64,000 nt of DNA from CBFHOS01 sp965657645 (GTDB lineage Bacteria > Pseudomonadota > Alphaproteobacteria > Puniceispirillales > Puniceispirillaceae), in the NCBI GenBank assembly GCA_965657645.1, contig CBFHOS010000002.1, positions 234,956 through 298,955 on the forward strand, in the 5' to 3' direction. Positions 43,781 through 51,090 of the stretch are shown piece by piece (positions within the stretch are counted from its first letter, which is position 1; the number at the start of each line of letters is the position of its first letter). The position numbers and the translations under genes were made by a program. Under the pieces are notes generated by a model, which searched no databases, was not told the origin of the DNA, and saw only the letters and a program-made list of their open reading frames with translations.

Positions 43781-45277
43781 TTAAGGCACGATAATAGCGC
43801 GGGGAAGAAGTTCGGTTTCTAGCTGTTGTTTGGCTTCGGCATGGGTCACCCAGTCTGGCGGCGGGAAGTTAGCCGCCATATCCCAATCATCGCCCGTTGC
43901 CTGCATATGCGCTGTGATGCGCTGGTCAAATTCATCCATCATCGCGGCATGTTGCGGGTCGTCGACAAGATTAGTCTGTTCCAGCGGGTCACTGTTCAGA
44001 TCATATAGATCTGTGCGCAAATCCTTGGTGCGGACATATAGCCAGTCACGCGTGCGGATGCCGCGCTGGGCATAGGGCGTGTATTCACCAACATTGCCAT
44101 CATTCTGGCGGAATAGCTGGTACCAGATGGTATCACGATGAGTGTCGCTAGTGCCGTCCAGCGCGGCAAGATAGCTTTGTGAGTGGGTGTCATCTGGCAT
44201 GGTGATGTCCAGCATTTCGCACAAGGTCGCCATCAGATCGACGCCAACATCAACCATTGCTTCGCTCTTGCGTCCACCCGCCAACCGGTCAGGATAGCGA
44301 ATGATGAACGGCACTTGCATGGCGGCGCGATATGCCTGGTTCTTGATTCCACAGAAAGACCCGTGCTGGCCGAGCATGTCGCCATGGTCGCTCCAGAAGA
44401 TCACCATCGTATTGTCGGCAATGCCAAGCTTGTCGAGATGGTTCATTAGGCGCCCGACATTCCAGTCAATATTGCTGATCATACCGTAATATTCGGCCAT
44501 GAACTGGCGGATTTCAGCCTCTGTTTCGGGCTCGCCAGCGGGTTTCTTATCATAGGCGGCATGGCTGTGATGGGCCGCCTTGGTGGCGCCATTACACAGA
44601 ACATTTGTCCGAAATTCCTGTGTCAGGCGTTGCTTTTCCATGTCCGGAACGCCCGCGCGCAGATCCATATCTGCCGGATCATACATAGAGCGCCAATGCT
44701 CTGGCATATTGTTCGGGAAATGCGGCGGACCATAGCTCACATAGCCAAAGAATGGCTTGCCGCTATCATTGTTGGCGGCATCGTCGATGAAGTCGATCAA
44801 CTGGTCAGTCTGGTAGTCAGGCTCGTAGCGTTTCGACAGGTGGGGCGTGCCAGCATCATCAAAATAGACGGATTTCAGATATTCGTGACCGCGGTTAAAT
44901 CCAACGAAATGGTCAAAGCCGAAGCGCCGTTCCTTTGGCACAAATCCCGGCTTTGGCCCGCCTTCAAGATGCCATTTGCCAATATAACCGGTTTGGTATC
45001 CGGCATCGCCTAGCATTTCGGCAAGGAATGTCTGGTCGCCGCGAAGGGGAAAATGGTTTTGCACCATGCCGTGGCCTTGCGCGTATTTGCCGGTAAGAAC
45101 ACTAGCACGGAACGGACAACAGACCGGATAGCTTGTATAGGCCTCGGTAAAATGCACACCCTCTTGCGCCAGACGGTCAATGTTTGGCGTCTTCACCACT
45201 TTATTGCCGCTACATCCCATCGCGTCAGCGCGCATCTGGTCAGGATAGATGATGATGATGTTGGGTTGCTTACTCAT
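43781..45277 (-). CDS. Sulfatase (Cys-type), cytoplasmic
   Basis: Sulfate-ester hydrolase, 498 aa. Asp13 in IIYPDQMRADAMG, formylglycine motif C-C-P-F-R with Cys53, IGKWHLEGG near residue 99, WSDHGDMLGQHG near 297 and a downstream lysine in FCGIKNQAYR are all present, so it should be active. There is no signal peptide, implying an imported sulfated substrate. The start overlaps the tctA stop (ATGA), tying desulfation to the TTT importer. It is not a close copy of the sulfatases at 601-5843. Choline-sulfatase-like by overall layout; the neighbours do not suggest choline use. Confidence 0.92.
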   Translation of the reverse strand: MSKQPNIIIIYPDQMRADAMGCSGNKVVKTPNIDRLAQEGVHFTEAYTSYPVCCPFRASVLTGKYAQGHGMVQNHFPLRGDQTFLAEMLGDAGYQTGYIGKWHLEGGPKPGFVPKERRFGFDHFVGFNRGHEYLKSVYFDDAGTPHLSKRYEPDYQTDQLIDFIDDAANNDSGKPFFGYVSYGPPHFPNNMPEHWRSMYDPADMDLRAGVPDMEKQRLTQEFRTNVLCNGATKAAHHSHAAYDKKPAGEPETEAEIRQFMAEYYGMISNIDWNVGRLMNHLDKLGIADNTMVIFWSDHGDMLGQHGSFCGIKNQAYRAAMQVPFIIRYPDRLAGGRKSEAMVDVGVDLMATLCEMLDITMPDDTHSQSYLAALDGTSDTHRDTIWYQLFRQNDGNVGEYTPYAQRGIRTRDWLYVRTKDLRTDLYDLNSDPLEQTNLVDDPQHAAMMDEFDQRITAHMQATGDDWDMAANFPPPDWVTHAEAKQQLETELLPRAIIVP

Positions 45278-46782
45278 GCGCTCTCTCCTTTGATGGTGCG
45301 GCGAAGGCGTCTCCAGATAGGCTCGCCAAACAATGTCAGGAACAATAGGCCATAGATCACCAAGCCAATCGGCGTGTTGAAGAATTCAAGAACGCTGCCC
45401 TGTGATGTGGTGATCGATTGGCGGAACCCATCTTCAAAAATGGCACCAAGCACAAAGCCGATCACGAGCGGAGCCACACTGAATCCCAATTTACGGATGA
45501 TATAGCCAAACACCCCGGCCGCCAGCATCACACCAACCGCGAACAGGCTGGCAAAGGTGGAATAGATACCGGCAACGCTCAATAGCAATACGAGGGGTAG
45601 TACGATGTTCTGTGGTACGCGGATGATCTGGGCGGCAAAGCGGATGGCAAAATAGCCAACCAGCATCAACACGATGTTGATCACGAACAGGCCGATATAG
45701 ATGGCGTACATGATGTCGCCGCGCTCTTCGAATAGCATCGGGCCCGGTGTTAGATTGTTGATTGCAAAAGCACCCAATAGGATTGCCGCCGCGGGTGTTC
45801 CAGGAACGCCCAATGTCATAGTCGGCAATAACGCACCACCAACCGTTGCGTTATTCGCGGTTTCCGGCGCAAGCACGCCAAGCGGCGAGCCTTTGCCAAA
45901 TTCCTCTGGCTTGTCGGAGCGTCGCTTTTCTTCGGCGTAGGAATAATAGGCCGCGACCGCCGCGCCTTCGCCGGGGATAATGCCGATGATTGTTCCGATC
46001 ACCGAAGACCGTGCCAACGTGCCGCGCAATTCCTTGATGCGCCGCCAACCCGGAATAACGATCTTTAGACTGCTGGCATTGAAATCAATGCGGGTCATTG
46101 CCCGTTCGGCGCCAATAAACACTTCCGACACTGCAAAAATACCGATCAGGAATGGAATCAGCTTGATGCCGCTATAGAATTGGTAGCTACCAAAAGTATA
46201 GCGCTCGCCGCCGCTAAGCGGGTCAATGCCCCATGTTGTCAACCACAATCCAACGCCGGCCATGGTCAAGCCCTTCCACAGGCTAGCACCGGCAACGCGC
46301 ACAACAACCGACAGGCCAAAAACGCAGACTGCAAGATATTCCCGCGGGCCGAATTGCGCCGCTAGCTTGGCTAGAAGGGGGGCGAAAATGGCTAAGATAA
46401 CGGCGCTAAACAGGCCGCCTAGCACCGATCCGGTGAGTGATAGGCCAAGGGCCTCGCCGCCGCGCCCTGAACGGAACATTGCATTGCCATCTTGGGCCGT
46501 TGCCACGGCGGCACCGGTGCCCGGTATTCGCGCCACAATAGCACTAATAGAGCCGCCATAAATGGAGGCCGAATAAATTGCTAGCAACAGCACAATCGAT
46601 GGAACGAACGGCATTTCAAACGTAAAGGGAAGCGCCAGCGATAGCGCAACTGGCGGCCCAAGGCCTGGCAAAACGCCAATAACGATACCGATGGTGACGC
46701 CAACCACTAGCATCACCAGCGTTAAGGGCTGGAATAATAAATCTACGGCAAGATTAAAGGCTATTGCATCAAACATGGGCAC
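45274..46782 (-). CDS. Tripartite tricarboxylate transporter permease, large subunit
   Basis: TctA-family membrane protein with about 11-12 membrane segments, 502 aa. The family signature GVLPGLGPPVALSLALPFTF lies near residue 36, and ASIYGGSISAIVARIPGTG near 72. A second internal half carries IGIIPGEGAAVAAYYSYAEE near 267 and GVPGTPAAAILLGAF near 331. It works with TctB and the periplasmic TctC to import carboxylated solutes using ion gradients. It ends overlapping the sulfatase gene. Confidence 0.95.
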   Translation of the reverse strand: MPMFDAIAFNLAVDLLFQPLTLVMLVVGVTIGIVIGVLPGLGPPVALSLALPFTFEMPFVPSIVLLLAIYSASIYGGSISAIVARIPGTGAAVATAQDGNAMFRSGRGGEALGLSLTGSVLGGLFSAVILAIFAPLLAKLAAQFGPREYLAVCVFGLSVVVRVAGASLWKGLTMAGVGLWLTTWGIDPLSGGERYTFGSYQFYSGIKLIPFLIGIFAVSEVFIGAERAMTRIDFNASSLKIVIPGWRRIKELRGTLARSSVIGTIIGIIPGEGAAVAAYYSYAEEKRRSDKPEEFGKGSPLGVLAPETANNATVGGALLPTMTLGVPGTPAAAILLGAFAINNLTPGPMLFEERGDIMYAIYIGLFVINIVLMLVGYFAIRFAAQIIRVPQNIVLPLVLLLSVAGIYSTFASLFAVGVMLAAGVFGYIIRKLGFSVAPLVIGFVLGAIFEDGFRQSITTSQGSVLEFFNTPIGLVIYGLLFLTLFGEPIWRRLRRTIKGESA

Positions 46783-46785
46783 CGC

Positions 46786-47244
46786 CTATTGGAAATGGGT
46801 GTCGAGGCCATAGGTGAACACCAAATAGGTTAACACCGACCCAATTATAATGATGGCGAATTGCCACAATTTGCGGGTACCCATAGCCAGAGCAACCCAT
46901 GGTGCCGCAATAATGCCGGCGGCAATGAAGCCAAATTCGCGCCAGATAAAAAAGCTGGCACAGGTCGCGACCATCGTGAACAGGCCGCGCCGCGCTTGTA
47001 TCCAGTCTTTATAGACCGTCTCGCCCTGATCACCGCCAGATCCACCCGCCAGCAAATATTCAAAGGCATAAATGACAGCGCAAACAGCAATGAAAGAAAT
47101 GAGGGCAAGGGGAAAGAAATGTGTTGGCAATGTCGCACCGCCCAGAGCCGGCGTCTCAAACCCACTGGCAAGCCAAGCCATATAGGCAAATGTCACCATC
47201 AAGACGGCGACAAAGACAAGGTTTGCAATGCGTTGTGAAATCAT
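46786..47244 (-). CDS. Tripartite tricarboxylate transporter, small membrane subunit TctB
   Basis: Small membrane protein of about 152 aa with four hydrophobic segments (about 8-25, 40-60, 85-105, 115-150), typical of TctB. ATG 47244 is preferred over the in-frame TTG 47256; neither has a strong ribosome-binding site. It lies 3 bp before tctA and 105 bp after tctC, with a hairpin in the larger gap. Confidence 0.88.
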   Translation of the reverse strand: MISQRIANLVFVAVLMVTFAYMAWLASGFETPALGGATLPTHFFPLALISFIAVCAVIYAFEYLLAGGSGGDQGETVYKDWIQARRGLFTMVATCASFFIWREFGFIAAGIIAAPWVALAMGTRKLWQFAIIIIGSVLTYLVFTYGLDTHFQ

Positions 47245-47308
47245 TTCCAGACTCAATCAGGTGCTTAAACAAGGGCTACAGTGAAACTAAATAGATAAAG
47301 AAAACGAC

Positions 47309-47332
47309 ATCCCGGCTGCATTATGCCGGGAT
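47309..47332 (-). terminator. Hairpin between tctC and tctB (attenuating terminator)
   Basis: Perfect 8-bp stem ATCCCGGC/GCCGGGAT with an 8-base loop, followed on the minus strand by a T-rich stretch (TCGTTTTCTTT). Placed after the binding-protein gene, it would give much more TctC than membrane subunits, as is usual for such transporters. Confidence 0.75.
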
Positions 47333-47349
47333 ATCGATAAAGTTAAGGC

Positions 47350-48330
47350 TTATTTGTGCAACAAGCCAAGGCCATCAAGGATCGGTGAATATAGATCCTT
47401 GCCAGACTGAATAAGCGCCGTGGTGTCCTCGACACCATGCACCCAATACCAGCTGATGGCAGACGGAATAGATGTGCGGAATGCATCATTGTCCATAGAG
47501 GCTTTGGCTGCATTTAGGAGTGTCTTAACCACATCGTCAGGCGTGCCTGCTTTAACGGCAAAGCCACCATGAACCCAAGCGCCAGCTTCTTTGCCCGGCA
47601 CAGCTTCGCCAACAGTGCGAACGCCCGGCAGGTCTTTTGCATAGAAATCCTTGCGGTTGTTATCAAGGATGATCAATGGACGGATCTTGTCGCCAAACGC
47701 GTTCTTCGAGGCAACCTGACCAACAGCGACATCAACCTCACCGGCAACAAGACCGTTTAGCGATGCAGGCACTGTTTTTAGCGCGATAGTAGTGAATTCC
47801 AGGCCAAACTGGTCAGCCAACTGGACGGCAGAAAGGTTCGGCGGGGCACCAAGATTGTTAACGCCCATCTTTAGCTTTTTGCCCTTCGCGCCTTCGATGA
47901 ACTCTTCAAAGGTTGTGTAAGGGCTGTCGCTGCGCACATAGAGTGCGTTCGAGGCAGAAATGCCAGCAAATAGCGGTACGAAATCCTTCAGGGGATCATA
48001 AGGAGTGGCACGCGTCAGCGGCACTACCATAAAGCTCGGCGGTGACCAGTTGAACAATGTGTAGCCATCGGCAGGTGCCTCAACCACTGACATAGTGGCT
48101 GGAACATGGGCGCCGCCTGGACGGTTCACAACATTAACAGGAACGCCGAGTTCCTTGCTCATAGCCTCGGCCTGAATGCGGGCCATAACGTCGGCATTAC
48201 CACCGGCGGCAAAAGAGACCACCAAGGTAATTGGCTTTTCCGGGTAAGCGGCCTGGGCAACTGTTCCCATGCTAAATACAGCCATTGCGGCAATGCTTAC
48301 GCCGGCTAGCTGTTTGATTATTCGTTTCAT
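47350..48330 (-). CDS. Tripartite tricarboxylate transporter substrate-binding protein TctC
   Basis: Periplasmic Bug-family receptor, 326 aa from ATG 48330, which has GGAGG five bases upstream; the longer frame from 48375 adds unlikely residues. A signal peptide (basic MKRIIK, hydrophobic core, AQA-A cleavage near residue 27) is followed by YPEKPITLVVSFAAGGNADVMAR, the Bug-family signature. Ligand specificity cannot be read from sequence; a sulfated or sulfonated carboxylate is suggested only by the sulfatase in the same operon. It is the first gene of the minus-strand operon. Confidence 0.93.
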   Translation of the reverse strand: MKRIIKQLAGVSIAAMAVFSMGTVAQAAYPEKPITLVVSFAAGGNADVMARIQAEAMSKELGVPVNVVNRPGGAHVPATMSVVEAPADGYTLFNWSPPSFMVVPLTRATPYDPLKDFVPLFAGISASNALYVRSDSPYTTFEEFIEGAKGKKLKMGVNNLGAPPNLSAVQLADQFGLEFTTIALKTVPASLNGLVAGEVDVAVGQVASKNAFGDKIRPLIILDNNRKDFYAKDLPGVRTVGEAVPGKEAGAWVHGGFAVKAGTPDDVVKTLLNAAKASMDNDAFRTSIPSAISWYWVHGVEDTTALIQSGKDLYSPILDGLGLLHK

Positions 48331-48485
48331 TTGTTCCTCCCAAATATATCCGCTAGAGCCCAACTCAAGACGCATGCGCGGCAGTTAAATAGTAAATCTG
48401 GTCTTCTAATGATCGAAAGTACTAGACATCCATACCATTAATTATTAATGTAAACCGAGTCAAACGCTATTTTTCAGAGGCCGCC
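48331..48485. promoter_or_regulatory. Divergent promoter region tctC / gntR with palindrome
   Basis: The 155-bp gap between divergent tctC and the GntR gene. It contains a perfect palindrome CATTAATTATTAATG (48436-48450, 7-bp arms with one central base), 36 bp upstream of the gntR start. It also contains a looser pair GTCTTCTAA/GTACTAGAC (48401 and 48419) and CGCATGCG (48371-48378). The palindrome is the best candidate operator for the GntR protein; binding is inferred from position only. Confidence 0.55.
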
Positions 48486-49196
48486 ATGAACTTGACAGAA
48501 ATGAAACGAGAGTCTGTGCCTCTTCATGTCGAGGTGGCGTCCTTGTTGCGGAACCAAATCATGTCTGGGCGATTGCGCGCTGGTGAGAGGTTGCCGGCGC
48601 TTAGTGAGCTCACCGAAAAATTTGGTGTGGCCCGCATGACCATTCGCCAAGCCATGGGTGCATTGCAAGATGAGGGCTTGATAGAGCGCTATGCGGGCAA
48701 AGGCACATTTGTTCGCGACGTTGAAATCCCTGTGCGCCAGAAATTGAACATGAAGGCCGAGCTTTCGCAGCTTCAATCGATGGTGGCACAGCTTGAAGTG
48801 TCAATCGTCGGTGATGGCGAGCCAGCCGCGCTTGTTGATGTGGATGGCACCGCCTTTCGTCAAATGAAGCGGACGCACACACAGTCTGGCGAGCCATTCT
48901 GTCAGGTGGATATTTTGCTGGAAGATCGGGTGTATCTAAAAGCGCCGGATCGCTTTGAGAATGATATCGTCGTTACCGTGCTCAAGGATTTGAATATCGA
49001 TGTCCAGTCGGCCCGCCAGCGTGTCACTATTTCCTATGCTGATGTTGAAATTGCCGAAGCATTGGGCGTGCCGATCAACGCACCAGTGTTCCGCGTACTT
49101 CGCGACTTTTTCTGCGACAAAGGCAATCTTGTCTATTCGGCGACACTAATCTATCCGGGCGACAAACTCGAGCTTGATATCGAATTTACCGTCTGA
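48486..49196 (+). CDS. GntR-family transcriptional regulator (HutC subfamily)
   Basis: Likely local regulator of the surrounding catabolic genes. The N-terminal winged helix (about 10-75) has LRAGERLPALSELTEKFGVARMT-type spacing and DEGLIERYAGKGTFV. The C-terminal UTRA effector domain (about 95-235) begins after a linker and includes YSATLIYPGD at the end. It is 236 aa. It is divergent from the tctCBA operon and co-directional with the second transketolase set. UTRA domains bind small metabolites, often phosphorylated sugars or amino-acid-derived compounds. Confidence 0.92.
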   Translation: MNLTEMKRESVPLHVEVASLLRNQIMSGRLRAGERLPALSELTEKFGVARMTIRQAMGALQDEGLIERYAGKGTFVRDVEIPVRQKLNMKAELSQLQSMVAQLEVSIVGDGEPAALVDVDGTAFRQMKRTHTQSGEPFCQVDILLEDRVYLKAPDRFENDIVVTVLKDLNIDVQSARQRVTISYADVEIAEALGVPINAPVFRVLRDFFCDKGNLVYSATLIYPGDKLELDIEFTV

Positions 49197-49198
49197 TC

Positions 49199-49244
49199 CA
49201 CCGCTTAAATTACCGTTATCTCACCGCTTAAACTATCGTCTGGG
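49199..49244. repeat. 2 x 23-bp imperfect direct repeat after gntR
   Basis: CACCGCTTAAA heads two consecutive units starting at 49199 and 49222, beginning two bases after the gntR stop. The second half of the unit is diverged. Confidence 0.65.
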
Positions 49245-49275
49245 GGCGGTTCCTTTTTACAGTACAGGTCATGCT

Positions 49276-50103
49276 ATGCAAAAAGATCACAATATTGCCG
49301 CGCTAGAGCATATGGCGACTAAATTGCGACTTCATGTTGTCAATATGGTTGCGCCATCGGGTCAGGGTTATGTCCAGCAAGGGCTTGGCGCGGCAGATAT
49401 TTTTACCTCGCTCTATTTTGCCGAGGCGACAATGGATCCGACTAATCCGACATGGCGTGACCGTGACCGGATTTTCCTAACAACAGCGCATAACACGGCG
49501 ATTTTTTATGCGGCGCTGGGCGAGAAGGGGTTTTTCGATGCAGAACGCTTGTCCAGCTATGTGACCGACGGATCGGAATTGGAAATCAATTCATCCGAGC
49601 GCATGGGCCCGTTTGTCGAGGCGACTTGTGGCTCTCTGGGCCAAGGCCTGTCAGTGGCAATTGGATGTGCGCTGGCGGCAAAACGACAGGGCCGCGCGAG
49701 CCGTTTCTATGCGATTCTCGGTGATGGTGAGATGCAGGAAGGCCAGATCTGGGAGGCGGCGATGTTCGCTGGAGCCGCTGGACTGGATAATCTATGCCTG
49801 ATCGTCGATTACAATTTTGTGCAATCAGAAGGCCCGATGGATTTGGTAATGTCGCTGGAGCCGTTGTTGGACAAGATGGAGAGCTTTGGTTTTGCCTGTC
49901 AGGAGGTTGACGGTAATGATATGGGCGCGTTGCTGGCGGCCTATAACAATGCCCGCGAAACCAAGGGCAAACCTAGTTTCATCAAGGCAAACACCCTTAT
50001 GGGCAAGGGCGTTGCTTCGTTAGAGGGGTTGATGTTCCACCAATTGCGCTTCCCCGAAGAAGTCGCCAATAGTGCCCGCGCCGAATTGGAGGCACAGCTA
50101 TGA
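49276..50103 (+). CDS. Transketolase, N-terminal (TPP-binding) subunit, set 2
   Basis: Alpha half of a second split transketolase, 275 aa. Cofactor site GDGEMQEGQIWEAAMF near residue 151 ending VDYNFVQ; TTAHNTAIFYAALGEKGFF near 73 and GSLGQGLSVAIGCALA near 120. The start at ATG 49276 gives the family N-terminus; the long frame from 49174 overlaps gntR and is unlikely. It is followed by its C-terminal partner with an ATGA overlap. It differs clearly from set 1, so the locus encodes two distinct two-carbon transfer enzymes. Confidence 0.92.
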   Translation: MQKDHNIAALEHMATKLRLHVVNMVAPSGQGYVQQGLGAADIFTSLYFAEATMDPTNPTWRDRDRIFLTTAHNTAIFYAALGEKGFFDAERLSSYVTDGSELEINSSERMGPFVEATCGSLGQGLSVAIGCALAAKRQGRASRFYAILGDGEMQEGQIWEAAMFAGAAGLDNLCLIVDYNFVQSEGPMDLVMSLEPLLDKMESFGFACQEVDGNDMGALLAAYNNARETKGKPSFIKANTLMGKGVASLEGLMFHQLRFPEEVANSARAELEAQL

Positions 50104-51083
50104 GCCAGACACTCACCCAATTAGAAGCGGCCGATTTCATCAACCGGTCATTTACGCCGGTGCCGCGTTCCTATGGTGACGCCTTGCTCGATGCCGCAAA
50201 GACGGATGAACGGATTGTTGCGCTTTGTGCCGATTTGGTGACGCCGACCGAGACAGACCGGTTTCGCGATGAATTGCCGGATCGGTTTCATAATACTGGG
50301 ATTGCCGAGGCCAATATGATCGGCATGGCGGGCGGCATGGCGCGTTCGGGCGAGATACCGTTCTGTCACAGTTTTTGTGCCTTTATCACCAAGCGCGTGC
50401 TCGACCAGATCACCTTGCAGACGGCTTATCCTAATTTGCCGGTGAAAATTGTTGGGTTTCTGCCGGGTGTTGCAACATTGCTTGGTGTATCGCATCAGGC
50501 GATTGAGGATGTTGCGATCATGCGGGCTGTGCCAAATATGGCGATCTTTGAGCCATCGGGTCCAGAATATCATGCCGCTATGGTCAAGCTGGCATTAGAA
50601 TGGGATGGGCCGGCTTATTTGCGGATGAAGCGTCCGGAAAAGGCACCCGAGGCATTCACGCCGCAGAGCCTAAAGATTGGCAAGGGCGTGGTTCGCCGCA
50701 ATGGCACCGATGTCACGATCATCTCGGCTGGCCTGTGCGTATCGCAGGCACTTACCGCGGCGGATCATCTTGCCGGTGAGGGCGTATCTGCTAGTGTTGT
50801 TGATATGGCCTCGATCAAGCCGCTGGATAGTGAGCTTGTGTTAGAACGTGCGGCCACCACAGGGGCGATCGTCACAGCGGAAAATCACTCGATCATCGGT
50901 GGTCTGGGATCGGCCGTTGCAGAAACGCTGGTTGAGGGCGGTGTTGGCTTGCCGTTTGAGCGGGTTGGTGTCAAAGACCGTTTCTGTGAGGGCGGCACTA
51001 CGCCTTATCTGATGAACAAATTTGGGTTGGACCATCTTGCCATTGCTGACGCTGTGCGCCGGGTCGTCGCAAAAAAGGGTTAG
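50100..51083 (+). CDS. Transketolase, C-terminal (pyrimidine-binding) subunit, set 2
   Basis: Beta half of the second transketolase, 327 aa. FHNTGIAEANMIGMAGGMARSG near residue 62 holds the activating Glu; FCAFITKRVLDQI near 91, GVSHQAIEDVAIMRAVPNM near 124 and VTAENHSIIGGLGSAVAE near 258 follow the family plan. It overlaps the N-subunit gene by four bases and precedes the flavin monooxygenase gene by 7 bp. Confidence 0.92.
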   Translation: MSQTLTQLEAADFINRSFTPVPRSYGDALLDAAKTDERIVALCADLVTPTETDRFRDELPDRFHNTGIAEANMIGMAGGMARSGEIPFCHSFCAFITKRVLDQITLQTAYPNLPVKIVGFLPGVATLLGVSHQAIEDVAIMRAVPNMAIFEPSGPEYHAAMVKLALEWDGPAYLRMKRPEKAPEAFTPQSLKIGKGVVRRNGTDVTIISAGLCVSQALTAADHLAGEGVSASVVDMASIKPLDSELVLERAATTGAIVTAENHSIIGGLGSAVAETLVEGGVGLPFERVGVKDRFCEGGTTPYLMNKFGLDHLAIADAVRRVVAKKG

Positions 51084-51090
51084 CGGGTCG

